Assembly (NCBI GenBank): GCA_031550125.1
Contig: JAVBOW010000004.1
Location: 1 to 64,000 of the forward strand
Direction: 5' to 3'
Origin: JAVBOW01 sp031550125
GTDB lineage: Bacteria; Bacteroidota; Bacteroidia; Bacteroidales; Rikenellaceae
Length of the DNA: 64,000 nucleotides
The notes beneath the pieces are model-generated. The model searched no databases. It was given only the letters and a program-made list of their open reading frames with translations, and was not told the origin of the DNA. This document shows positions 16,420-24,186 of the stretch, in pieces. Position numbers and translations under genes: made by a program. Each line of letters opens with the position of its first letter. Positions within the stretch are counted from its first letter, which is position 1.

Positions 16420-16451
16420 CAAAGGTAAGGAGGATTTTCGGATATTCCAAA
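16420..16451 (-). promoter_or_regulatory. promoter driving the candidate sRNA and tRNA-Leu
   Basis: On the minus strand, TTTG (16448-16451) and TACCTTTG (16420-16427) are separated by 20 bases. Confidence 0.78.
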
Positions 16452-16578
16452 TATATTAAAATTTTTTAACAATTTCTTAATATATTTTAATTTTAAGAAC
16501 TCCCCCGGAGCGCCGTAACGTCCGGAGTGGTGCAAAGGTACACAAAAATTCCAAATACAAAACACCGGCGATATTTTT

Positions 16579-16609
16579 TTTGAAAATCCGGCAAATTATC
16601 ATACTTTTG
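16579..16609 (+). promoter_or_regulatory. rplY promoter
   Basis: TTTG (16579-16582) and TACTTTTG (16602-16609) are 19 bases apart. The transcript would carry a leader of about 85 bases that contains a hairpin with a GCAA tetraloop (16639-16650), enclosed by TTCCT/AGGAA (16631-16635 and 16657-16661). Confidence 0.75.
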
Positions 16610-16699
16610 TAGCCGCAAGCGAAATGGGGGTTCCTAAACGCCGCAAGGCGGAGAAGAGGAAACTGAGTATCGCCCGAGTGAACCGTTAAAATACAAAAA

Positions 16700-17275
16700 A
16701 TGAAAACTCTCGAAATCAAAGCCGTAAAACGCGACGCGTTCGGCAAGAAAGCAACCAAGGCCACACGCCGCGAAGAGATGATCCCCTGCGTTATATACGG
16801 AGGCGGCGAAACCGTCCACTTTTCCGTGAACGAAAAGGAGATACGTCCCCTTATCTACACTCCCAACTCCTATATCGTGGAGTTCGACATCGAAGGGAAG
16901 AAAGAAAAAGGCGTTATGCGCCAGGCCCAGTTCCATCCCGTAAAGGACGAGATACTGCACATCGACTTCACCCGCGTGGTGAAAGGGAAACCCATTTCGA
17001 TCGACCTGCCCGTGCGTCTTACCGGCAACTCCATCGGCGTGAAACTCGGCGGCAAGCTCATCCTGAGCAAGCGCAAGATACACGTAAGCGCCATGGCCGA
17101 GCATCTTCCCGACGAGCTGATAGTGGACGTTACCGAACTCGACCTCGGCAAATCCATCTTCGTGGGTGACCTCAAATACGACAACCTCTCCCTCCTGACT
17201 CCCGCCACAACAGCGGTATGCGCCGTTAAGATGACCCGCGCAGCCCGCGGCGCACAGCAGGCCGAAGGCAAATAG
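16700..17275 (+). CDS. rplY: 50S ribosomal protein L25/general stress protein Ctc
   Basis: L25 binds 5S rRNA in the central protuberance of the large subunit. At 191 residues this is the long (TL5/Ctc) form, with an N-terminal 5S-binding barrel (about 1-90, containing RREEMIPCVIYGGGE) and a C-terminal beta domain (about 95-180). It probably shares a transcript with pth, as in many bacteria. A short hairpin of C/G-rich arms (17316-17335) lies between the two but has no T-run. Confidence 0.95.
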   Translation: MKTLEIKAVKRDAFGKKATKATRREEMIPCVIYGGGETVHFSVNEKEIRPLIYTPNSYIVEFDIEGKKEKGVMRQAQFHPVKDEILHIDFTRVVKGKPISIDLPVRLTGNSIGVKLGGKLILSKRKIHVSAMAEHLPDELIVDVTELDLGKSIFVGDLKYDNLSLLTPATTAVCAVKMTRAARGAQQAEGK

Positions 17276-17354
17276 CGGCTTGTCCCCGCTCAAGGGAGGC
17301 CGGCAAATAAGGAATTCCCCCTCCGCGGAGGGGGACTTCTCATAATAACAAAGC

Positions 17355-17918
17355 ATGAAATACCTGATAGTAGGCCTGGGTAACATCGGGGCGGAGTATG
17401 CCGAAACCCGCCATAACATAGGCTTCAAGATAGTCGACGCCCTTGCGGAGTCGGCCGGAGCGGCGTGGCAGACGGCCCGTTACGGCGACATAGCGACCGT
17501 TAACCACAAGGGGCGCCAGCTGTTGCTACTAAAGCCGTCCACGTATATGAACCTCAGCGGTAAAGCGGTGAACTACTGGATGCAGAACCAGAAGATACCC
17601 GTGGAGAACGTGCTGGTGGCGGTGGACGATATTGCCCTGCCGCTCGGATCGTTACGCATAAGGGCCAGGGGCAGCGACGGCGGGCATAACGGGTTGTCGA
17701 ATATAATCGCCACGCTCGGGTCGGACCAGTTCGCCCGTATGCGCTTCGGCGTGGGCGGCGATTTCCCGCGTGGCATGCAGGTGGATTTTGTGTTGGGCGA
17801 GTGGACGCTGGAGGATAAAAAGGTGCTGCCCGGACGCATAGACGTGGCCGCCGACGCAGTACGGTCGTTCGCCACGATAGGGCTTGAGCGAACGATGAAT
17901 TTCTTCAATAAAAAGTAG
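17355..17918 (+). CDS. pth: peptidyl-tRNA hydrolase
   Basis: Pth releases peptides from prematurely dropped peptidyl-tRNA so that the tRNA can be reused. The 187-residue length is standard. It carries GLGNIGAEYAETRHNIGF (about 6-23, with the catalytic His in RHN), the KPSTYMNLSGKAV motif (about 59-71) and the GGHNGLSNI motif (about 108-116). It follows rplY by 79 bases. Confidence 0.96.
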   Translation: MKYLIVGLGNIGAEYAETRHNIGFKIVDALAESAGAAWQTARYGDIATVNHKGRQLLLLKPSTYMNLSGKAVNYWMQNQKIPVENVLVAVDDIALPLGSLRIRARGSDGGHNGLSNIIATLGSDQFARMRFGVGGDFPRGMQVDFVLGEWTLEDKKVLPGRIDVAADAVRSFATIGLERTMNFFNKK

Positions 17919-17969
17919 AGTTCACCAGGATCACTCTAAATTTTAGACGGATACTGAAATATTTCCGCA

Positions 17970-18365
17970 GTGGAGGTACGCATAGATAAATGGTTGTGGG
18001 CCGTGGGCGTCTATAAGACGCGCAGCGACGCCGCCGAGGCATGCCGCACGGGTCGCGTGTCGGTAAACGGATCGCCGGCCAATCCCTCGCGCGATATGCG
18101 CGAGGGCGATACGGTATCCGTACGCAAAGGCGCTGTGACATATTCCTACCGCCTGCTGGAGCTGGTGTCGAGCCGCCAGCCCGTCGCGGCCGTGGCGCGT
18201 TACATGGAGGACGTTACGCCGCAGAGCGAGCTGGACAAACTTTCCGCACCGCGCGAAACCCTATTCATATCCAGGGACAGGGGTACGGGCCGCCCTACGA
18301 AAAAAGAGCGCCGCGACATGGAAGGACTCATGGAAGGCTTCCATTGCGAGGATACGGACGAATAG
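17970..18365 (+). CDS. S4-domain RNA-binding protein, Hsp15-like
   Basis: The 131-residue protein has an S4 RNA-binding fold (about residues 3-65: RIDKWLWAVGVYKTRSDA, then GRVSVNG) and a basic C-terminal tail ending in RPTKKERRDME. Hsp15 recycles stalled 50S subunits that carry nascent chains. It starts with GTG at 17970; there is no suitable ATG upstream. It follows pth by 51 bases and probably belongs to the same translation-related transcript. Confidence 0.85.
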   Translation: MEVRIDKWLWAVGVYKTRSDAAEACRTGRVSVNGSPANPSRDMREGDTVSVRKGAVTYSYRLLELVSSRQPVAAVARYMEDVTPQSELDKLSAPRETLFISRDRGTGRPTKKERRDMEGLMEGFHCEDTDE

Positions 18366-18445
18366 ATGGCCCGTAAAGCCATTACTCACGAATACTGTAA
18401 GATTAGTCCCTCGCAAGATTCCGCATAAATTTAACTATAAGAACC

Positions 18446-19726
18446 ATGAGAGCGTTACTTATCTCGATATCACTGGTTTTATGCGCATTATCACTCCCTG
18501 CGCAACCGACGGCAAGCCTCAAGCAGCAAGCCGGGGAGGCTTTCAGGGCGGAGCATTATCCCGAGGCCATAAAGTTACTGGAGAGAGCGGCCAAGGCCGA
18601 TCCGCGCGACGCCGAAATATATTATCTATTGGGATTTTACACCCATTATAACGCCTACGACAGCCGCCCGCTCTCAGGCTACGACGTATCGTACTCGGCC
18701 AGGGTGTTCGCGTATCTCGACAAGGCGCTTGAGATCAGGCCCGATTACGGCGACGCGAAATATTTTTACGGAGCCGAATGCAGCGCCAACGCTTTCCTTT
18801 GCATGCAGCGGGGCGACGCTGCCGGCCTGCGCACATTTTATAAAAAGGCTTTCGACAAGGGGGCGTATCCCGAGTGGCTGCTGGAGCTGGGACGCAACCG
18901 TCTGGAGCAGTGCGGTCGGGACGCCATCCTGTTTGCCGGGGGCAATCCCGATTTCGACGTGAGCATGTACCTGCAACTGCACGAAGGGCTGCGTACCGAC
19001 ATTACGGTGATGCCCGTGGGTTATATCGACCGTCCCTGGTATGTGGAGTTCATTAAAAAAGGCCTCGCCGGGGCCGTACGCAGCATACGGATAGGCCTGG
19101 ACGACTGGCAGATATATGACATACACCCCTTCAAATGGGATACTACTGCGGTGTCTATCCCCGTGCCTGCCGCAATGGCCGCCAAATACGGCGCGACGGG
19201 ACGGAGCATGGAGTGGATCGTCGAACCCGACCTTACCTCGGGACGCATGAAGCAGGAGAACCGCGCGGCCAGGCGCACCTTCCTTTCGCCGCAGCGCGCC
19301 ATATTGCTCCATATAGTTGAGGCCAACCGGTGGGAGCGCCCCGTATATTTCTCGAACGGTACGGTAACGGAACTTATGGGCGGCCTGGACGCATACCTGC
19401 GCGACTGCGGCCTGGTCGGCGAACTGCTGCCCGTAAAAACCGGGGGGACGAAATGGGAGGTCGATCCCACGGGGCTGGAGGCGCTGATAAGCCCGCCGCG
19501 CCTGTCGGCCTATCCGCAGATAGCGCAAAGCGACATCCCCAGGATTTCAGGGACCACAACGTTTTACCATGCGGCGGCACTCGCCCTGGCCGGCCATTAC
19601 GCCGCCGTGGGTAACGCCGGCGGCGTGGCCCGGATCGAAGGGATATACAGAAAATACCTTTTGACGGGACTGTTCCCTCAAACAGAAACCTCCATCCTTG
19701 CCCAAATCGAAAAATTACGGAAATAA
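18446..19726 (+). CDS. secreted TPR protein related to the C-terminal part of DUF2723 proteins
   Basis: The 426-residue protein has a signal peptide (cleavage near LPAQ, about 19-20) and two or three TPR-like helix pairs (about 25-115). The second half contains AILFAGGNPDFDVSMYLQ and RPVYFSNGTVTELMGGLDAYL. These resemble the soluble C-terminus of the large DUF2723 membrane proteins of Bacteroidetes (NGDNDTFPLWYLQ- and RPIYFA-type motifs), but the membrane part is missing. The canonical NGDND core reads GGNPD here. Function unknown; a periplasmic partner or a diverged paralogue is possible. It ends in a 1-base overlap with the DUF4924 gene. Confidence 0.65.
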   Translation: MRALLISISLVLCALSLPAQPTASLKQQAGEAFRAEHYPEAIKLLERAAKADPRDAEIYYLLGFYTHYNAYDSRPLSGYDVSYSARVFAYLDKALEIRPDYGDAKYFYGAECSANAFLCMQRGDAAGLRTFYKKAFDKGAYPEWLLELGRNRLEQCGRDAILFAGGNPDFDVSMYLQLHEGLRTDITVMPVGYIDRPWYVEFIKKGLAGAVRSIRIGLDDWQIYDIHPFKWDTTAVSIPVPAAMAAKYGATGRSMEWIVEPDLTSGRMKQENRAARRTFLSPQRAILLHIVEANRWERPVYFSNGTVTELMGGLDAYLRDCGLVGELLPVKTGGTKWEVDPTGLEALISPPRLSAYPQIAQSDIPRISGTTTFYHAAALALAGHYAAVGNAGGVARIEGIYRKYLLTGLFPQTETSILAQIEKLRK

Positions 19727-20286
19727 TGTACATAGCCCAAAACAAGCGAAAAGAGAACATAGCCGAGTACATCCTCTACCTTTGGCAACTGGAAGATCTA
19801 CTCAGGGCAATGCAGTTAAGCCCCGAGGCTATCTACGCCACACTGATAAAGCCGCGCGGCCTTGAGCGCGCGGCCGAGCAGGAGTTGCTGGAGTGGTATA
19901 TGGGCGTGGCCGGCCTGCTGCGCGAGGAGGGGAAGGAGGAACACGGCCACCTGGAGCATACCCTGCACCTTATAGGCGACCTGAACGACCTGCACCTGCA
20001 GTTGATGGAGCTGCCCGCCGGCCGCCGCTACCGCGAACTTTTCGCCCGTCTGGCCCCCGAACTGCCTGCGTTGCGCAAAACGCTCGGCAAAGACGATATA
20101 TCGGATATCGAGCTGTCCCTAAGGGCATTGTATGCCGTAATGCTCTATCGCATAAAGGGCGTGCAGGATGGCAAACAGGAATATATAAGCGGCGTACTGG
20201 AACTGATATCGCCCGTAATCGCCTGCCTGGCCGATATATTCGGGCAGGTGGAACGCGGCGAAATGGATCTGTACAAGAAAGATTAG
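19726..20286 (+). CDS. DUF4924 family protein
   Basis: This 186-residue helical protein begins with MYIAQNKRKENIAEYILYLWQ, close to the N-terminus typical of the Bacteroidetes DUF4924 family. It has no signal peptide and no membrane segment. The stop of the previous gene overlaps its start by one base (TAATG), so the two are translated together. No function is established for the family. Confidence 0.72.
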   Translation: MYIAQNKRKENIAEYILYLWQLEDLLRAMQLSPEAIYATLIKPRGLERAAEQELLEWYMGVAGLLREEGKEEHGHLEHTLHLIGDLNDLHLQLMELPAGRRYRELFARLAPELPALRKTLGKDDISDIELSLRALYAVMLYRIKGVQDGKQEYISGVLELISPVIACLADIFGQVERGEMDLYKKD

Positions 20287-20294
20287 GAAGCCTG

Positions 20295-21878
20295 TTAAAC
20301 CGTCCCCCAGCTGCCGTATTTGGAGGTCAGGGGCCACAGGCGTCCCTTGCGGAAAGTGCAGGTGGACATCCTTAGCACGGGACAGAACTGCACCCGTTTA
20401 TATTCGTTTCGGTTTACCATCTTGTAAACCCTCATCACCGTGTCGGCGTCGAATCCGGCGTTTATGATCTCCTCGCGGTGCTGTCCCTCCTCGATCATCC
20501 GGTAAAGGATGGCGTCCAGCTCGTCGTAGGCTGGCAGCGAGTCGGAATCCTTCTGCTCGGGACGCAGCTCGGCCGAAGGCTCTTTATTGATGGTATTCTC
20601 CGGGATGATCTCCCTGTGGCGGTTGATGTGGCGGGCAAGGTCGAATACCTCGCTCTTATAGAGGTCGCCTATGACGCTCAACGACCCCGCGCTGTCGCCG
20701 TAAAGCGTGCCGTATCCCACAGCCAACTCGCTCTTGTTGGAGGTGTTGAGAAGTATGTATCCGAATTTATTGCATTGCGCCATTAGCAGTATCATCCTAA
20801 GGCGGGCCTGGATGTTCTCTTCGGTCACGTCGAACGGACGCTCGCCGAACAACGGCTTGAGTTCCTTCAGCACGGCCGCATATGCCGACGTTATCGGTAC
20901 GATGTCGTATTTGACCCCCAGGTTCTCCGCAAGCTGCCTGGCGTCGTCCACCGAGTGGTCGGAAGAGTATATCGACGGCATCATCAGCACCCTTACGTTA
21001 TCCGGCCCAAGCACCTCTGCGGCCAGCGCCAGCACTACGGCCGAGTCGATGCCCCCGGAGAGGCCCAAAGTGGCTTTACTGAAGCCGTTCTTGACAAAAT
21101 AATCCTTCAGTCCGAGTTTCAGGGCGCGGTAGACGTTGTGAGTCCTGTTCTGGTAGGGGATCTCCATGGCCTGTGTTTCGGCCGAAAGGTCCGTCACGCC
21201 GAAATCCTCCTCGAAGTTCTTCAGCAGCATGACCGCCTGGCCGCAGCCGTTGAAAACAGCCGACGATCCGTCGTAAACCACATCCGTCTGCCCGCCTACG
21301 GTATTGACGAAGGCCACGTTGCGGCCCGTAGTGAATGCCAGATTGCGCAGGCGCTCGTAACGGCGCTCGACTATGCCGCGCGAGTAAGGACTCAAGGCAA
21401 TGTTAACTATAGTGTCGGCCGCACCGCCGTGCTGCTCTTGCCCCATAATGTCGTCGCCTATGACTATGGCCACGCGCGAATCGCCAACCTTGATATATTC
21501 AGGTCCCTTGGAGGGAACCAGGTGTCGCACTTCGTCGCGCGAACTTATGCTTTTCTTTCCGGCGTAACGTATTATCCTTCGATCTTTTATGATGGCGGCG
21601 GCCGATATCGTGCGGTTGCCCTGCTGTATCGGCAGCCCGACTATCACGGTTATATCGTCGCAATACGACGCTATCTCCACCAGGGCCTCTTCGCACAACT
21701 CGAGGAATGTCACTTTGTCGAGCAGGTCATAGGCCGGCGCCCCGCTTATGGCCTGCTCCGGAAACACGAGAAGGTCTGCACCCGCGTCCTTGGCCCTCAG
21801 TATAGCACTGACTATCTTAACTTTATTCTGCTCGAAATCACCGATTGTAACGTTTGGCTGAGAAAGTGCTATTTTCAT
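20295..21878 (-). CDS. nadE: NAD synthetase with a glutaminase domain lacking its catalytic Cys
   Basis: NadE makes NAD from nicotinic acid adenine dinucleotide, ATP and ammonia. The 527-residue protein has an N-terminal nitrilase-type domain (about 1-245), which normally frees ammonia from glutamine, and a C-terminal synthetase domain with the P-loop LGLSGGIDSAVV (about 271-282) and the NKSELAVGYGTLYGD motif. The glutaminase Glu (E41 in FPEQAI) and Lys (K108 or K109) are in place. The nucleophile position, normally the Cys of ICEDIW, reads IGDDIM, with Gly 141. The reading frame is clean there. The enzyme may depend on free ammonia. Confidence 0.92.
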   Translation of the reverse strand: MKIALSQPNVTIGDFEQNKVKIVSAILRAKDAGADLLVFPEQAISGAPAYDLLDKVTFLELCEEALVEIASYCDDITVIVGLPIQQGNRTISAAAIIKDRRIIRYAGKKSISSRDEVRHLVPSKGPEYIKVGDSRVAIVIGDDIMGQEQHGGAADTIVNIALSPYSRGIVERRYERLRNLAFTTGRNVAFVNTVGGQTDVVYDGSSAVFNGCGQAVMLLKNFEEDFGVTDLSAETQAMEIPYQNRTHNVYRALKLGLKDYFVKNGFSKATLGLSGGIDSAVVLALAAEVLGPDNVRVLMMPSIYSSDHSVDDARQLAENLGVKYDIVPITSAYAAVLKELKPLFGERPFDVTEENIQARLRMILLMAQCNKFGYILLNTSNKSELAVGYGTLYGDSAGSLSVIGDLYKSEVFDLARHINRHREIIPENTINKEPSAELRPEQKDSDSLPAYDELDAILYRMIEEGQHREEIINAGFDADTVMRVYKMVNRNEYKRVQFCPVLRMSTCTFRKGRLWPLTSKYGSWGTV

Positions 21879-22000
21879 TGTGCCGGATTTTATCAGTAAA
21901 CTGCCATACCGCGCCCCATGGATCGCATTGCAGACGGCCTGCGGGGTATTGCCGACAAAGTTAAGACAATTTACGCGTAAGAAAAAATTTGCCGCCCCTA

Positions 22001-22031
22001 TTTGTATAATACAATTTTATCCTTATCTTTG
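22001..22031 (+). promoter_or_regulatory. tRNA-Phe promoter
   Basis: TTTG (22001-22004) and TATCTTTG (22024-22031) are separated by 19 bases. The tRNA starts 70 bases downstream. Confidence 0.8.
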
Positions 22032-22101
22032 CACCCGCAAAAGGATGTGGAACGGCACAACAAAAAGAGTACTCCCCCGTCGCTCCCGCCTCAGCCAAAA
22101 A

Positions 22102-22163
<62 letters not shown>

Positions 22164-22174
<11 letters not shown>

Positions 22175-22190
22175 CTGAAAGACAAATCAA
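22164..22190. repeat. att-like repeat, tRNA-Phe copy
   Basis: These 27 bases cover the end of tRNA-Phe and its 3' flank. They match 22941-22967 in the same orientation at 24 of 27 positions. Such repeats are left when an element integrates into the 3' end of a tRNA gene. Confidence 0.5.
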
Positions 22191-22201
22191 CTTTGATAAA
22201 G

Positions 22202-22235
22202 CCCCTGAAAACGACTGGCTTCAGGGGATTTTCGT
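22202..22235 (+). terminator. tRNA-Phe terminator
   Basis: CCCCTGAA (22202-22209) pairs with TTCAGGGG (22220-22227), and a T-rich tract follows. Confidence 0.8.
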
Positions 22236-22401
22236 TTTAGGGCGGGTGCAATTCCGGGCAATTTCCAGCATGTTTTCCATCGAAAGTAGTGGGGCTTTTG
22301 CTGGGTCTGGAAAAGTCCAACGAATAAGGTTTTATTTCATTGATCTGCACTACATTGTATCGCCTTGCGTCCGGTTCGGCTTCATAGTTTTAACTGTATC
22401 A

Positions 22402-22498
22402 GGGGGTCTATTTGACCCGTCGGAAGGGGTCAGTTTAATCTATTGAACCACAACCCCGGGACGGGGTCTATTTACTGCGTCGAGAGTGGGCAGTTTGA
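22402..22498. repeat. two imperfect direct repeats, possible IS21-type end remnant
   Basis: The sequence GGGGTCTATTT, then a CGTCG core and CAGTTT about 23 bases later, occurs at 22403-22436 and again at 22463-22496, 60 bases apart. IS21-family ends carry repeated motifs of this general kind, often starting with TGTATCAGGGGGTC, which is close to the bases at 22395-22407. No istA or istB coding sequence is present, so at most this is a remnant. Confidence 0.35.
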
Positions 22499-22557
22499 TG
22501 CGTTTTATACACAATTAGCTTTTAATCGGTGTTTAAATAAAATCATTATCTTTGGAT

Positions 22558-22806
22558 ATGGTTTTACTCTACATCATATTGATAGCACTGGGGGTGTTCC
22601 TGCTTATCTTGGCGGGGTATGCCGTTATCGTGTTGGTCGCTTTTCTGGCGCAGGCATACCAGCTTGCAACGGGCAAAACCACCTTTGCCGAACTCGCAGA
22701 AAAAGGCCGCGATGTAAAGGCGCGGCAACCGAAGAAACCCCGCCGGGGTGCGTTCCATTTTTTGAGCTATCCGTCCCCTCTCAATAATTGGGGGCTGTGG
22801 AATTGA
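22558..22806 (+). CDS. possible small membrane protein
   Basis: The 82-residue frame begins with a long hydrophobic segment (about residues 1-36) and continues with a basic region (KARQPKKPRRG). It would be a single-pass or hairpin membrane protein. A TATCTTTG box at 22547-22554 overlaps the start closely enough that the transcript would be leaderless. It lies in a segment with no other gene and no clear conservation, so it may not be real. Confidence 0.35.
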   Translation: MVLLYIILIALGVFLLILAGYAVIVLVAFLAQAYQLATGKTTFAELAEKGRDVKARQPKKPRRGAFHFLSYPSPLNNWGLWN

Positions 22807-22940
22807 CGGTGTAGCCATTCATCACGAAAGCTACTGAAATAAACTCTTTCGTTTTTGTTCCTATCGCGGCCCTCCTTAGGTGTATTTATATGGTCTAAAT
22901 TATTGCAAATAAAGGCATTAATACTTATGGCTATTGATAC

Positions 22941-22967
22941 TGGCGGCATCACTGGAAGACAAATCAA
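22941..22967. repeat. att-like repeat, distal copy
   Basis: This copy has 3 mismatches in 27 bases to 22164-22190. It includes the last nine bases matching the tRNA-Phe acceptor side and 16 bases of flank. The two copies are 777 bases apart. Confidence 0.5.
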
Positions 22968-23095
22968 AAGAAGTAAAATCACTGAAAATGCGTGATTTTA
23001 AGTGATTTTTATTTTCAGGGAAGCGCAAAAATGGCAAATCCGGGATCAATGTAAAACGAGCCTGAGTTGGAAAATGATTGACGGTACCGCATAAC

Positions 23096-24043
23096 TCAGA
23101 ACCGTTTCACGCGGGCATGGCAGTAGGGTTGCGTGCCTTTGTGGTCGTAATAGTCCTGGTGGAAATCTTCTGCCGGGTAGAACGCGGTGGCCAGAGTCAC
23201 TTTCGTGGCGACTTTGTAGCCTTTTTTTCGCAGGATGTCGATCAGCTTTTCAGCAACGGCTTTCTGCTGCAGGGTGGTGTAGAATACCTCGGAGCGATAC
23301 TGGTCGCCCACGTCGGGACCCTGGCGGCCTACCTGCGTGGGATCGTGTATTTCGAAAAAGAGCTTCGCCAGCGTTTCGAAGCCGACTGCCGAGGGGTCGA
23401 AAGCGATGCGTACCGCCTCGGCATAGCCGGTGGTTCCCGAGCAGACGTCGCGGTAAGTCGGGTTAGCCGTCCGCCCGCCGGTGTAGCCCACATCGGTCGA
23501 CAATACGCCGGGCGTTTTTTGCATCAGGTATTCCACGCCCCAGAAGCATCCTCCCGCAAATATGGCCGTTTCGGTATTTGTGACAGGAGCGGCGGTATCA
23601 TTTCCGTGCGCAGCCTGCTCAGGCACGAAAACCATCGACGCCGAGTTGACGCAATGGCGAGTATTTTTAGGGGTAAATCCCTCTCCTGCGAAGACGTGAC
23701 CCAGGTGGCCGCCGCATTTGGCGCAGGAGATCTCCGTACGCCGTCCGTCCGCGTCGACCGTGCGTTTCACCGCTCCCGGCATTTCGTCGTCGAACGAAGG
23801 CCAACCGCAACCCGAGTCAAACTTATCCTCCGAGCGGTATAGCGACGCGCCGCACTGCCGGCAGGCGTAGGTCCCCCGACCTTTGAAATCTGTATATTCT
23901 CCGGTAAACGGGCGTTCGGTACCCTTGTCTATGATAACGAATTTCTCTAAATCGGTCAGCGGCTTTTTCATGGTCTGCGCATTTGAATACGATACAGACA
24001 GCAAAATCGCTGCCAGTATGATCATATATCGGATCGGTCCCAT
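23096..24043 (-). CDS. msrBA: exported methionine sulfoxide reductase, MsrB-MsrA fusion
   Basis: The enzyme repairs both stereoisomers of methionine sulfoxide. The 315-residue protein starts with a signal peptide (cleavage near SNAQ, about residue 23), so it acts in the periplasm. The MsrB domain comes first (about 30-140), with zinc cysteines in CRQCG and CAKCGGH and the catalytic Cys in RHCVNSASM. The MsrA domain follows (about 158-310), with the catalytic motif AGGCFWGVEY. Both active sites are complete. The B-then-A order differs from the A-B order of many fusions. It is a single gene next to the tRNA-Phe remnant segment. Confidence 0.93.
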   Translation of the reverse strand: MGPIRYMIILAAILLSVSYSNAQTMKKPLTDLEKFVIIDKGTERPFTGEYTDFKGRGTYACRQCGASLYRSEDKFDSGCGWPSFDDEMPGAVKRTVDADGRRTEISCAKCGGHLGHVFAGEGFTPKNTRHCVNSASMVFVPEQAAHGNDTAAPVTNTETAIFAGGCFWGVEYLMQKTPGVLSTDVGYTGGRTANPTYRDVCSGTTGYAEAVRIAFDPSAVGFETLAKLFFEIHDPTQVGRQGPDVGDQYRSEVFYTTLQQKAVAEKLIDILRKKGYKVATKVTLATAFYPAEDFHQDYYDHKGTQPYCHARVKRF

Positions 24044-24186
24044 AACTCAGTCTTAGGAGACATAACGCGTATCGCGCCTGTCATATTGCATATATACGTG
24101 GTCTGCATAAGTGCTTCACTATATTCTTAAACGAAATCTACGTTAAATATAGGACTTTACCAGGATTGATAGTGGCGCAGCCGACT

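Larger units (their letters stand above)
22191..23095. other. gene-poor segment between tRNA-Phe and msrBA
   Basis: This 0.9 kb stretch is visibly more AT-rich than its neighbours and holds no recognised gene apart from one possible small membrane protein. It contains the repeats at 22402-22498 and the second att-like copy at 22941-22967. After these comes an A/T-rich hairpin (near 22975-23010) made of AAAATCACT and AGTGATTTT. It looks like the leftover of an integrated element. Confidence 0.45.

Noticed and set aside
17316..17335. G/C palindrome between rplY and pth as a terminator
   Set aside because: There is no T-run and pth normally follows rplY on one transcript.
22402..22498. Complete IS21 element
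   Set aside because: Only end-like repeats are visible and there are no transposase or helper genes, so it is reported only as a possible remnant.
22443..22787. A 114-codon plus-strand open frame in the tRNA-Phe remnant region
   Set aside because: It has no recognisable domain, overlaps another possible frame in the same region and spans the repeat motif.
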